From Phialocephala subalpina (lineage: Eukaryota > Ascomycota > Leotiomycetes > Helotiales > Mollisiaceae): a stretch of DNA of 64,000 nucleotides. The stretch is taken from positions 517,178 through 581,177 of the forward strand of contig FJOG01000010.1 of NCBI GenBank assembly GCA_900073065.1. The letters are read 5' to 3'. Shown piece by piece: positions 45,572 through 57,869 of the stretch; the first letter of the stretch is position 1; the number at the start of each line of letters is the position of its first letter. The position numbers and the translations under genes are program-made. The notes under the pieces are model-generated. The model saw nothing but the letters and a program-made list of their open reading frames with translations. It did not search any database and was not told the DNA's origin.

Positions 45572-45596
45572 ACGCGCTCGCGTCTAGTAGAACGCG
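45572..45596. promoter_or_regulatory. Three ACGCG boxes in a divergent promoter
   Basis: ACGCG occurs at 45572-45576 and 45592-45596, and its complement CGCGT at 45579-45583, between the Mtf2-like gene and the CMR1-like gene. ACGCG is the core of the MluI cell-cycle box bound by MBF in fungi. Function here is inferred from the clustering. Confidence 0.4.
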
Positions 45597-45686
45597 CACT
45601 TAGTTTCTCGTGTAAATGACCTCAACGACTTCAACTTCAACAGTCACTCTCCGACCAAACCATCCCCACGTCTCGCACATATCACA

Positions 45687-47312
45687 ATGGCGCCCGTTAA
45701 GAAAGAGAAGGCCGAGATGAGCGCTTTCGAGCGCAAGCGTCTGGAGAACATTGCTACAAATCAGGCAATGCTTAAAGACCTCAGCACGAGCGCGGCAAAG
45801 ATTATGCCCAAACCCGTTGGAAGGCCGAAGACAACAACGAAATCAGCACCTCGAAAGAAAGCCGCTCTTGTGAAGAGAGAGACGGTACGACCTACGCGAA
45901 CGAGTTCGAGACTGGCTGGTGTCGATGCAGACAGTGAAACTCTGAAGCGGAAAGCCGAAGTCGAGTTTGACTACGCAGCAGCGCAGGCGAAGGAGAAGAG
46001 ATTACGAGTTACAGGGGACCTTAACTTCAACGATATTGTCGTTGATGGGAAGAAGTTCAGCAAGGATGATAACTTCTTGTCCGGTATCATGAGAGGCGCC
46101 CAACCTGGTGTTAAGACTTTCACCGAAGATGATATAAAGGAGACCACAGATGAGAGCCTCAAGGCACTAAGGGAGAGGATGAGTGGTCTTGGATTGTATG
46201 AAGGATATGAACCCAATCGTAAGCCTGCCCATTTATAGGAGCATCAGAATGCTGACTAGGCAGAAATTAAAATAACTCCGGAACGAATCTATGCATTGGG
46301 TTTCCATCCATCTCCAGAAAAGCCTCTTATATTTGCTGGTGACAAAATGGGAAATATGGGGATATTCGATGCCTCCCAGACAGGACCCGAGGTCAAAGCC
46401 GAAGAGAATGGGGACGATGAAGAAGATCCGGAGACCCCAGAGCCCGCCATTACTGCTTTAAAGCTCCATACAAGGACGATTACGTCTTTTGTTTTCCCCG
46501 CAGATGGCAACCACGTCTACTCGTCTTCTTACGATTCTTCAGTTCGAAAATTTGATCTGCAGAAAGGAGTTGCCGTTGAGATCTTTGCTCCCTCGTCTAT
46601 GGATGAGGACTTACCGATCTCGTGCATCCAAATTTCAGCCTCAGATCCGAATATGCTTTATTTCACGACCCTGGAAGGTCAATTGGGCAGACACGATATG
46701 CGAACGCAGCCTTCCGACATGGAACTATGGCAGATCAGGGACAAGAAGATCGGAGGATTCTCACTGCATCCATTGCAGCCACATCTAGCAGCAACAGCTT
46801 CGAATGACAAGATGTTGCAAATCTGGGATCTACGAAGCATTAAGGGGAAGGGAGAATCGAAGATACCCGCTCTGATGGGCGAGCACCAATCACGCCTTTC
46901 TGTTTCACATGCCTCATGGTCAGCTGCTGGTCATGTCGCTACCTCATCGTATGATGATACAGTTAAGGTTCATTCTTTCCTTGATGCTGGATCATTCAAA
47001 GTCGGACACGATCTAGATGAGAAGGCAATGAAGCCTACAGCTGTCATCAAGCATAACAACCAGGTCGGCCGATGGGTGACCATTTTGAAGCCTCAGTGGC
47101 AAGAAAGACCTGAGGATGGGATTCAAAAGTTCGTTATCGGGAACATGAATCGTTTTGTCGATGTGTTCAGTGCGGATGGAGAGCAGTTAGCACAGTTAGA
47201 TGACGGTGGTGAAGGTACTATAACTGCCGTCCCAGCAGTGGCACAATTCCATTCTACGAAAGACTGGGTTGCGGCGGGAACGGCAAGTGGAAAGCTTTGT
47301 CTTTGGATGTGA
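45687..47312 (+). CDS. CMR1/WDR76-like WD40 DNA-damage protein
   Basis: Two exons (45687-46218 and 46264-47312) give 526 residues; the join reads YEPNQIKITPERIYALGFHP. The N-terminal 180 residues contain a coiled start (SAFERKRLENIATNQAML), basic patches and RTSSRLAG. The rest is a WD40 propeller, with repeat ends such as GDKMGNMGIFD, SYDSSVRKFD, ASNDKMLQIWD, SYDDTVKVH and GTASGKLCLW. This layout and the PERIYALGFHPS entry are typical of Cmr1/WDR76. The yeast protein binds UV-damaged DNA, moves to intranuclear quality-control foci and associates with replication and histone genes. The neighbouring ACGCG boxes would fit S-phase expression. Confidence 0.92.
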
Positions 47313-48052
47313 GGAATGCGTGTGAGTTAACGATTTTGTAAATGAGTTATGTTATTCCGGATCGGAACGTGAGGATATAGTGGCGTTCGGCTTTGTCGCA
47401 AACGGCTATTATTGGCAGAATGGATGCAGCCTCCAGATGATTATCCCACCTCAACGCCGTGATTCAACATGTTTCGGAGCTACCGGGCTTTCGGGTCACA
47501 GCTTGGTGGACTCGGGGTGATGTCATGCTGAGCGCGACAGCTGATAATTACATTCTACAACGGGAATAATAGAGGCTATGCACTCCTCAACGATATAAAG
47601 AGCCCTAATTTTGCATGAAGATATAACTGCACAATGCTCTGTGAGCGATTTAGTATTGCTGGCATGCTCTGACAGGCTGTCAGCATGCGGCTAGGGATCG
47701 TCCGCCTTTGGTTGAGAACGGCTGGTCGGAACCTTAACTGCCTTGTCAAGCGTGCATTTGGGGCTTTGCTCTAGGCAAAGAGCCCGACTCATGTACCTTT
47801 TGACCTTTTTGACCTTCAGATTCACCAACTGTTTCTCGAACATTATCAACGTGCCATGTGTAACATGTCTCCCGTTTCCATCAAGTTTACCTTATGATCA
47901 CCTATTGAAAGGCATGTGATAGTGGCTAGCTCGCTTGCCCCAAGCTTACTGCCCGATAACCCTAGATAACGATCCTCCACGCGAAAAACAACGACGACAA
48001 TACACGTCGGGACCTCAGCGTGTTGCTGCGTCACGAACACGACAAATTCAAC
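47313..48052. other. Intergenic between CMR1-like and ATG26 genes
   Basis: No coding region is recognised. It holds the 3' flank of the WD40 gene and the promoter of the sterol glucosyltransferase. Confidence 0.4.
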
Positions 48053-51000
48053 ATGGCGCCCGAGGAGGATTTGAAGAAGCGCGTGGCGCGTAAGCTAACG
48101 AAGAAGAGAAAGGAGGGCCATCACCCGACAATGGAGCTTCCAGAGCGCTTTCGGGACGGCGAGGACGAGGACGAGGATTGTACCGCCCTCCATGGAGCGA
48201 ATGCCTACCTCAACCAGTCGGTTTTTGGCATGATAGCTGCTGCTGGCTCTCGAACAGACTTCAATGCAAGATTCGATGCACAATCCAGTGACGAGGAGGA
48301 TGACTCGGGAGAAGCTTCGACACAGAGCTCTGAGCTCCAGGTAGACAAGACTCGGAAAGCAAAGGTATCGCCTAAGCCAGAGAAGCAGCACCGTCGAAAG
48401 TTCTCCGAGAATAGACTCCTGCGATCGATACCTGGGATAGGATCCAGGTCGAAATCGAAGTCGTCCCCTAAACGGTCCGGTCCCCCAACACCCGAGTCAA
48501 CTTTCGAGTCAAAGACGCCAGAAATCCAAGTCGACCATACACCTTCTAGAGATGCGCCAGTCATGAGTCGGATGCTGGAGGCGAGGGCAGAGCTGTCGAT
48601 GCGACCTAGCTTCGACCTGCCGAGGACCTCTGAGCCAGCAGAGATGGATGAGAATGGATATCAGACATCGAGTAGTTTGGCTAAGCAGCTGATGGAGATA
48701 TTTCAGTTTGATAAGCCTGAGGATGTTATAGAAGGTTGGGACTGCATACTTTCCAGGAGAACTGTCGCTGATTTAGGCAGAATACCCATGCTGGTTAATG
48801 AAGAGCGTCTTGCTTCAAGGCTATATGTACATCACGACGAAGCATATATGTTTCTATGCATACCTACCCAAGAAATCTGTAAGTTCCATCTTCCCCAGTA
48901 TTGATACAAAAACTAACAATAGCAAGAATGAAATAGTCAAATCAGGGTACCTAGCAAAATCTGGACGACGAAATCCTAAATATAATCGATACTGGTTTCG
49001 ACTTAAGGGCGATGTGTTATCATACTACTCAGATCCCTCAGATTTATACTTCCCAGCTGGCAACATCGACTTACGGTATGGAATCTCTGCAAATGTGGCG
49101 GACAAAGACAAAGGCAAGGATGCTACGCACTTTACAGTTGTTACCCACCAAAGGAAATTCAACTTCAAGGCCGACAGCGCACCGAGTGCTAAAGAATGGG
49201 TCAAATCTTTGCAAAAGATCATCTTTCGGTCGCATAATGATGGAGATAGCGTAAAGATCTCTTTGCCGATTGAGAACATTATGGACATTGAAGAGAGTCA
49301 AATAGTTGACTTCGCAGATACTTGCAAGATTCGCGTTATTGACAATGACGAGACCTATGCGATCGACGAGGTAATTTATCGCGATCTCGAGAAGTATATC
49401 CACTGACTCTCTACTAGTACTTTTTCTCTTTCTTCAGCTTTGGGAAAGAAGCTATGAACGTGCTGCGAATTCTAGTGGAAGACACCACAGCTCAGCAGAT
49501 ACCCGAAGAGATGTTGGCTCCACCAGCGCCAACTGAAGGAAAAGATAGTCCAAAAACGCGCATAAGCCTTTCCAAGAGAAACTCCATGTACTCACCCCGA
49601 GAATCCCGGCCAATGCCACCGCCACCCCTTCGTACTACGACTCCAATGCTGGAGGAGAGCGTCAGAGCAACCTTGTCACCAATAGGGGCAGTTAGTCCCC
49701 GAGCCAGTACGGAAATTAGCCGAGCAAGTTCTGATGCCTTTCGAAGAAGTATGGATCTGAAGGGGTTTGGCAGAAGAAGTGTTGATCTGAACCGATTGAA
49801 TATGGATGGCACAGGTAGGCGTAGTTTGAGCGCAAGCCGAAGTCTAAGCAGGAATCGCGTTGACGAAGAAATGCGACCATCCGAAAAGCAGGGATCATCG
49901 GATTCATATGTGCACTCGCTAGAGGAGCCCGGGTCATCTGGGGCTCTTCCTTCAGGTAGCGAAGAGACGCAAGCATCAGCAAGCCAAATTCTGCGAGGCT
50001 CTGACGTCTTCCTCTCACCAACAATACAACGTGCATCGTCAACGTCTCAAGCCCAAGACAAGGACTCGGGATTAGACAACGATGATTCACGGTCTGATTC
50101 ACCTTCGCGCAACACAGTCAATCTAGGCAGCCAAGCGCAAAGACCTAAACATCCTGCGACGACAGGATCAATGGATGACGCTCACGCACATCAAGTTGAG
50201 CCATCAGCATCTGCGCCTACATTACAGACTTTAGTTAAGGCCGGAGCTTACCCTTTGCAAAGAGCCGCGGGCTTTGCTGGATACCTCAACAGGCACTCGA
50301 AGCGCATGAGCAATCTTCTGGCTACCGAGTCTATGGGATACGTGGAGAAAGTGTCCGGAATGTGGAAAGGAGGCAAGAAACACTATGATGATCCCACAGG
50401 GCTTGGTTCTGACGATGACCTATATGGCGATGTTGATGACGAGCAAATTGGATCTGCAGACCGCTTTCGAGAGCATTTTGCGCTCCCGGCATCTGAGAAG
50501 CTACAAGCTGCCTACTTCGGCTTCCTTCATCGGGTCTTGCCCTTGTACGGGAAGATCTACATCAGCGATCGATCTTTCTGCTTTCGAAGCCTCCTACCTG
50601 GCACACGGACAAAGCTTATTCTTCCGTTGAAGGATATCGAAAATGTGGACAAGGAGAAAGGCTTCCGCTTCGGATATTCTGGGCTTGTGGTTGTGATCAG
50701 AGGACACGAGGAGCTATTCTTCGAATTCCCTCAAGCCGAAACTAGAGATGACTGCGCCGTCACACTTCTGCAGAACCTGGAAATGATGCGCTATCTGAAA
50801 GAGTCCGGGCTCTTGACCATGGAAGAGAAAGAGAGCGCAGAGAATGCAAGCGCCGAGCATAAGGCTCTGCAGCAAGCGCGGTACGAAGGTCATGCAGAAC
50901 ATGACGTGAAGATGCCAAAGACCGCGGAGGAAGCGAGAGCTGATGGACCTCCGATTCTATTCGATGATCCTCGAGCCTCGATCCTTAACTTCAAGCCTAC

Positions 51001-52557
51001 GGAGTCGCTGAAGATCACTTGTCTGACTATTGGATCTCGCGGAGATGTGCAGCCATACATCGCACTGTGCAAGGGTCTCATTGCGGAAGGCCATCGACCA
51101 AGGATAGCAACACATCACGAGTTCAAGGATTGGGTAGAGAGCCATGGGATCGAATTTCGACCAGTTGAAGGAGATCCTGCCGAGCTTATGCGGATTTGCG
51201 TCGAAAATGGCATGTTCACCTACTCATTCTTACGAGAAGCATCATCCAAGTTTCGTGGCTGGATCAACGAGCTACTTACCTCCGGCTGGGAAGCATGTCA
51301 AGGATCTGATCTCTTGATTGAGAGTCCAAGTGCCATGGGTGGCATACATATTGCAGAAGCCTTGCAGATTCCGTACTTCAGAGCCTTTTCTATGCCATGG
51401 ACTAGGACCCGAGCATATCCCCACGCCTTCGCCGTTCCAGATCACAAGATGGGAGGTGCTTATAACTACATCACCTACGTGATGTTCGACAATGTCTTCT
51501 GGAAAGGTATCGCCGGTCAAGTCAACCGATGGAGACGGAAAGAACTGGGTCTTCAAGCTACAAGTTTGGAGAAGATGCAACCTAACAAAGTCCCGTTTTT
51601 GTACAACTTCAGCCCCGCCGTTGTTGTACCACCGCTTGACTATAGCGACTGGATTCGTGTTACCGGATACTGGTTCCTGGACGAAGGTACCGATTGGACG
51701 CCACCAAAGGAGTTAGCAGACTTCATCAAGAAGGCACGCGATGACGGGAAGAAGATCGTATATGTTGGGTTTGGATCGATCGTGGTGTCTGATTCAGCAG
51801 CGATGACAGAGATCGTCGTTAAGGCAGTCCTGAAAGCCGATGTTAGGTGTATCTTGTCCAAGGGCTGGTCTGATCGCCTCGACAAGAAGGACGCTGCTAT
51901 TGTGGAAGTGCCTCTGCCACCTGAGATACACCAGATCAAGTCAGCTCCTCATGACTGGCTGTTCAAGCAGATTGACGCAGCTGCTCATCACGGCGGCGCT
52001 GGTACCACCGGTGCGAGTTTGCGAGCTGGTATTCCCACGATCATCAAACCATTCTTTGGTGATCAATACTTCTTTGGGTCGAGAGTTGAGGACCTTGGAG
52101 TGGGCATTTTCTTGAGAAAGCTGAACGTTAGCTCTTTCTCCCGTGCTCTATGGGAAGCGTGTAATAGCCAACGGATGATCGTCAAGGCCAAGGTATTGGG
52201 AGAGACAATCAGAAAGGTATGCGTTCTTTGTCTTTCTTTTCATCTATCATGTTAACAGTTGTTTAGGAAAACGGCGTCGACACGGCTATCCAGTCTATCT
52301 ACCGAGACCTCGAATACGCCAAATCACTCATCAAGCGACCTAATGGGAAGACCGTCGACGATACTCTCGAAGACTCAGAAGAGAGCTGGACGTTCATCGG
52401 TGACGAACATGATCCTGAATTGGTCAAACGCATCCACGACTGGGAAACAATGGCGCAAAGTGGGACTTTGGCAACGGAATCAGTGCAGCCTCGGCGAAGT
52501 GAGGATACTAGGCGGGCGTTAGGGACAGGTTTACTGGCGAAGAATAATGCAGCATGA
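48053..52557 (+). CDS. atg26: Sterol 3-beta-glucosyltransferase (UGT51/ATG26 type)
   Basis: Five exons (48053-48734, 48781-48878, 48927-49370, 49418-52216, 52267-52557) give 1437 residues. The first GRAM region starts near residue 205 ([20 protein letters not shown]) and continues [20 protein letters not shown]; a PH domain follows ([18 protein letters not shown]). A second GRAM domain lies near 753 ([20 protein letters not shown]). The GT28/GT1 catalytic domain begins near 940 ([20 protein letters not shown]), and the UDP-sugar site [20 protein letters not shown] lies near 1262. It transfers glucose from UDP-glucose to ergosterol at membranes; in some fungi it is needed for peroxisome autophagy. 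The first intron uses an uncommon GTTGGG donor, but the join is supported by the conserved VIEEYPCWL. All key motifs are intact. Confidence 0.95.
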
Positions 52558-54507
52558 GACACTCGATTAATATGAGGAATGAGAATTGGATTGGGTCATG
52601 CATTGTATGCGTTGGTCATTTGGATTTGGGATCGCATTTGAAGGCATCGAGTCACGGTGCTTTGAGCATTGATTTATATATACCGTCGTGAGCGAGCGAG
52701 CGAACTATAATTTGTATTGCGGGATATGAACTATTGATACTGGTAATTATGGGTGGGCTCTGATCAGATCGGTGTTCGGTGTAGACCTCGCATTAGCGAT
52801 AGAGAATTGTTTTTATACTGTATGACATTTTCGTCTTCTTTTCATGGGATTCGGCTGGGATGCTCGGTGAGTGAAAGGGGCAAGAGCTCTTACTCACCGC
52901 AGCCTTGTTCTAGCTTGCATGACTAGACAATGCGTACATAGAAATAAACCTCATGGAGAAGTACATCAGTGTTATGAGTATGAGTAACTGTCGACATCTC
53001 AAGACGAAATCTGATCGAAATCTGCCAGATATTATGACAGATATCCCGATTGTTTGCTACCCGGCCTTGCAGCTACAGTCCCTAAAGATAAAGTTCCCGT
53101 GATTTTCTGTTTTTATACCAAAACTTGCCTTATTCTCCACTGCGCATCATTATAACCGCCTTTTAAAAGATCCTAATAATTAAAACGTAAAGTATTTCGA
53201 GTAATTCTAATTGATCTGTCTCCTCGGATTTTATTTCAAATGAAGTTTTGATAGAGAAGTGGGGTGTTAAGCTCGAGGGATACAAAATTTAAGCGAGTTT
53301 ATTAGCAAAAAGTACTAATTTACTTAACGTCTTTATTTATAACCTCAAACTTGTCGCATATTTACTAGCCACTTTAATGTAAATTAGTAAAAGTACGAGT
53401 AATGCTCCAATTAAAAGATATACCTAATCAAATTTCCTTTATTTGTATAGTAATATAGGTAAATCCTTAAATGATTTACATGAGTTTTGGCGGTAAAACT
53501 GTAAATCACGGGAACTTAACCGAGGTGACTGTATGCACAATCCTTGAAACACAACAAACAAATGAAGATGAAGTTGTATATAATGCAGAAATACATCTGT
53601 GCATATCTTCTCCATTCCAAGTGACGATAATATACCGCATGCAATTCCGAGCTTTACATTCCACATTCCTTGCGCCTCTTCAACCCTTTTCGTCGCATGG
53701 CATGGCATGGCATGACCGCACCCGCACCATAAAGGAACGTGACCTCACATCGAGTCATTATATTCAGCCAATCAATATCCCAGTCTTCTTTCCCTGCTTG
53801 CATGCATGCCCCTCGCTAGGCAACGAATCAAAAGATCGAAAGGCGTGAGATCGACGTCTCCCCACTTCCGCTTACAGCCCTCTATTAAAGCGGTCTCCCC
53901 AACTCGCCAGCATCGCAAGCGGGAAACTCGAACCAACTGCAAATTACGGTCACACTTTCAGACCAACAACGCAAATCCATTTCGACCTATCCGAGCAGCA
54001 ATCAGCATCGCTCGATATTTCGAGACCCTGAGAAACCGCCGCGTCCATCCACGAAACAATTGCAACGCTTTGCGCCATCGCACAGAAACGGTATCGCACA
54101 CTTCGGAAATTCTCTGTGAACTTGGAATAAGGAGTTGGGGTAGCAAAGGTGAATATTATTGGCGGATTAGGAGGTGGTTGCGCAGATGCACAGGTTATAC
54201 AACTTTGGAGCTGTACCCCACGCGACATCTATGAGAGCTTCTATAAAGCTCAAATTGAGATCGTAGGTCCTTCCAACAGCTTGTAGATGCCAGCGTGCGT
54301 GTGCTTGCAAGCTTGCGACGAGCTACTTTCGAGCTTGCTTGTCTCAAGGACCTCGCACACTCGCTTGCTTGGTCCCTCGAGACTTTGCGCGCGACTTCAC
54401 TTTTGTTGTTTTGTTTGGGATACGAGCTAATGCGTGCTTTTGCAGATCCAAGGAATCAAAAACCGCATGAGCACAAGGAACGCGACGAAGGGAAGGAGGA
54501 CGACAAG
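52558..54507. other. Intergenic containing an AT-rich island and FCP1 promoter
   Basis: Apart from the AT-rich island at about 53080-53480, no gene is recognised. A CATGG pentamer repeats four times near 53697-53716. The stretch 53850-54507 is probably the promoter and leader of the FCP1 gene; its in-frame extension upstream of 54508 lacks an obvious conserved start. Confidence 0.35.
53080..53480. other. AT-rich island, possible RIP-mutated repeat relic
   Basis: The composition drops sharply here: 53161-53220 has 14 G/C of 60 and 53281-53340 has 13 of 60, against roughly half in neighbouring genes. TA-rich words (taataatta, attagtaaaa, tatttataacc) dominate and no frame is preserved. This is the appearance of an old repeat mutated by repeat-induced point mutation, but no element can be named. 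Confidence 0.45.
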
Positions 54508-57153
54508 ATGGGAAAGTTACTGAGCTTAGGGACGAAGCTTAAATACCCTATTACCATCAGCAAGCTACTCAAGCGACCTGGTGACGAGCTCGAGAAGCAA
54601 CAACCGATATTAGAGTACAAATTCGACTGGACGACTACAGTCACGAACGAATTTGGAGATGATGAGGAATTACCACAGACGACCATTGCTGGTTGGGACA
54701 GTCCGGCCGAAGGCACATTGACGAAATGGAAGATCCATGAGGGACAGATTATTGAGAAGGATCTGCAGTTTGTGGAGATCGAGGAGACGTGCTCACATTC
54801 TGTCCAATTTGCGGGACTGTGTGCGATGTGCGGCAAGGACATGACGGAGAGAAATTGGGCCAGCTCATCGGACGAGACGAATAGGGCGACTGTGAATATG
54901 ATACATGACCAGACGACACTGAAGGTCAGCCATGAGAGAGCATCAGAGGCAGAAGAGGAACTTCAACGGCGGTTACTTAAGGACAGAAAGCTATCCCTGG
55001 TAGTCGATCTAGATCAGACAATCATCCACGCCTGTATTGAACCAACAGTCGGAGAATGGCAGAACGATCCAACGTCACCAAATTACGAAGCAGTCAAGGA
55101 AGTCAAGGCATTCCAATTAGACGATGGCCCTCGAGGACTGGCTTCAGGATGCTGGTACTACATCAAGATGCGCCCAGGATTGAAGGAGTTTCTGGTCAAG
55201 ATCGCACAGATGTACGAACTGCATGTGTACACCATGGGAACCCGAGCATATGCCATGAACATCGCCAAGATCGTTGATCCGGAAAAGAAGCTCTTTGGAG
55301 ACCGCATCATCAGCCGAGATGAAAATGGCAACATCACAAGCAAGAATCTTGCAAGACTATTCCCCGTCGACACAAAGATGGTGGTTATTATCGATGACCG
55401 AGCAGACGTCTGGCCCAAAAATCGTCCGAATCTTATCAAAGTTGTTCCTTATGACTTCTTCCTGGGCATTGGAGATATCAATTCTAGCTTTCTACCAAAG
55501 GTACAGGAACTACCGAAGATGACTCCTGCGCTGAAGAAGAAACATTCGACAAAGAGCGAGGAGAAGGACTCAGAGCCCAAGGAGAACGGCGAGACGAAAA
55601 CCGATGGTGCATTGACAGTCAAGACATTAACTGGCGAAGCTGGGAATGGTGCATCAAAGTCAGAGGATGGTGCTCGTATCAGTGCATTGGAAGAACTGGT
55701 CAAGATGGGTGGTGGGGACGACAAGGCTTTACGGGAAGAGCAAGCTGCAGAACAAGAGAAGTTCTTGGAGAAGCAACTTAAGGACCGACCATTACTCCAT
55801 TTGCAGGAAAAGCTTGACAGGGAGGAAGGAGAAGAGGATGGAGCACCTGAAGATGCAAAGAACGGCGATGCATCACCTGAACATCCTCACCACCGACACA
55901 ACCTTCTCAAAGACGACGATGTCGAGCTGATGTACCTCGAGAAGCATCTCTCGCAACTCCACAAGGCTTTCTATGACGAGTACGATAGCGCTCTTGTCAA
56001 TGCTCATGGAGGTAGGGTTGCTCAACTCAAGCCTGGACACAACAAGAAGGTCTCGATCAAGGAAGACAAAGCAGATCTCAAGATCGTGCCTGATATTGGT
56101 TTTGTTATGCCACGACTGAAGTAAGTCCCGGAATTCCATTCCCACGAAAGCTGCTAACAAAAGTCCAGGTCCAAGACATTGGCAGGATGTGTGATTGTCA
56201 TGTCAGGCTTAGTGCCCCTGCAAGCTGATATCTTAAGGTACATAATATCTCTAGCTCATGAAATTTATTTTGATTTATGTGGATCGAGAAAAGACGCTGA
56301 GGATGAGTTTGAAGAGATGCTTACAAATATTCGCAGGAGCGAAATTGGGATTCAAGCGGTTAGCTTTGGTGCTGAGATCCAAACCAAAGTCAACCGAAAA
56401 GTCACCCACTTGGTTGCATCGACAAGCCGAACCCGTACTCATAAAGTCCGACAAGCAGCAAAATACCCCAACATCAAGATCGTGAATCAACAATGGCTCT
56501 TGAATTCGATGAGCAAGTGGGAGAAGGAGGATGAGACCCCTTTTCTTGTACGCTGTACCCGAAACATGTTTCAGCCTATGTGCGCTAACGTTTATCAGGT
56601 CCAAATTCACGACCAAGACCGAGTCCGCGAAGAAGGATTCAACTCCAGCGCCCCCTCCTCAATCCACGACTCCGACGAAAGCTCATCATCCGGATCTAGC
56701 GAAGACGAGACAGGCGACAGTCTCCCAGCCAGCCAAGAAGATCCCGAAACCGACACCGAAGGCCTAATCCCCGACGACTTTGAAGAAGGACACTCTCCAA
56801 TCGACGGTCTGAAGGAAGTCAACTGGGGAGGAGTCGATGATGAACTAGCCGAATTCCTAGGCGACGATGATGATGATGATGACGATGATTCTGCAAACGA
56901 TAGTGATGCGTCTTCAGCCAGCGATTCAAGTCGGGCCAGTAGAGCTAGTCGTGGAAGTAGGAGAGGAGTTAAGCGACCTGTTGGAGAGATTTCGACGGAT
57001 GAGAGTGATACTGATGAGGAGAGTAATCTTACGAAGAGAGTTAGGACCGCGAAGTCTAGGACTACGGGACTGAAGACGGTCAAAACGGCGGATGGGGAGA
57101 GTGAGAGTAGTTTACCTACGCCGGGGGTTACGGGGGATGAGGACAAACGATAG
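54508..57153 (+). CDS. fcp1: RNA polymerase II CTD phosphatase FCP1, C-terminus truncated by duplication
   Basis: Exons 54508-56120, 56169-56237 and 56337-57153 give 832 residues starting MGKLLSLGTKLKYPITISKL. The biotinyl-lipoyl-like start is followed by CSHSVQFAGLCAMCGKDM. The phosphatase core has LSLVVDLDQTIIHACIEP, where DLDQT is the catalytic DxDxT motif, then YIKMRPGLKEFL, YTMGTRAYAMNIAKIVDP and VVIIDDRADVWP. A BRCT domain follows (LAGCVIVMSGLVPL, VTHLVAS, IKIVNQQWLLNSM). The tail is acidic and Ser-rich. FCP1 removes phosphate from Ser2/Ser5 of the polymerase CTD. The last 250 bp of the frame are duplicated at 57144-57393, which shifts the frame and ends the protein at DEDKR. Without the duplication, reading would continue to 57544. 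The 99-nt second intron is divisible by three and stop-free, so it may be retained. Confidence 0.9.
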
Positions 57154-57393
57154 TGATGCGTCTTCAGCCAGCGATTCAAGTCGGGCCAGTAGAGCTAGTC
57201 GTGGAAGTAGGAGAGGAGTTAAGCGACCTGTTGGAGAGATTTCGACGGATGAGAGTGATACTGATGAGGAGAGTAATCTTACGAAGAGAGTTAGGACCGC
57301 GAAGTCTAGGACTACGGGACTGAAGACGGTCAAAACGGCGGATGGGGAGAGTGAGAGTAGTTTACCTACGCCGGGGGTTACGGGGGATGAGGA
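56894..57393. repeat. Perfect 250-bp tandem duplication (B) at the FCP1 3' end
   Basis: The unit 56894-57143 repeats without mismatch at 57144-57393; it starts caaacgatagtgatgcg and ends tacgggggatgagga. Flanks differ at 56893/57143 and 57144/57394. As 250 is not divisible by three, the copy is out of frame with FCP1. Confidence 0.98.
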
Positions 57394-57544
57394 TTGTTGT
57401 CTTCTTGTCTATTACTTTTCCCAGATTTTTTTCATGCCTTCAGCCTGCATACCCCATGGCGCTTGGGCGGGTTCTGCTGGCGTTCATATTTCTGCTTCGT
57501 GGACGGCATATGGAGCAGATAGTAAGCAGGCAAAGGTGGAGTAA

Positions 57545-57869
57545 AGACCTTTCGATGAGATGCATCAGAGCAGCACAGCAGCATAGCATAGGCGTTGAGG
57601 ATGGGGAATATGAAATGATTTGATCCTCTTGACATTGAAGTCAAATTTCACTATAAGCATGAACTTAATTGAGCTCGAATTGGGAAGCCACTTCCTTCCT
57701 AAACAAGTGTTGCTGTGAAAAGAGTGCCCTCTAATTGGCCACCCCAGAAGCGGACAAACCCAGCAGTAACCCTAAAACAGCTAGCGCAACAACAGCCCCC
57801 GAACTCGACGAACCTCATGCGATTGTGAATCTGAAGGAAGCTCCAATTGACGACTTACAACCACGCAAG
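57545..57869. other. Short spacer, FCP1 3' flank and NDUFA13 leader
   Basis: An open stretch from 57735 runs in frame into the NDUFA13 start but has no ATG before 57870, so I treat it as leader. Confidence 0.4.
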
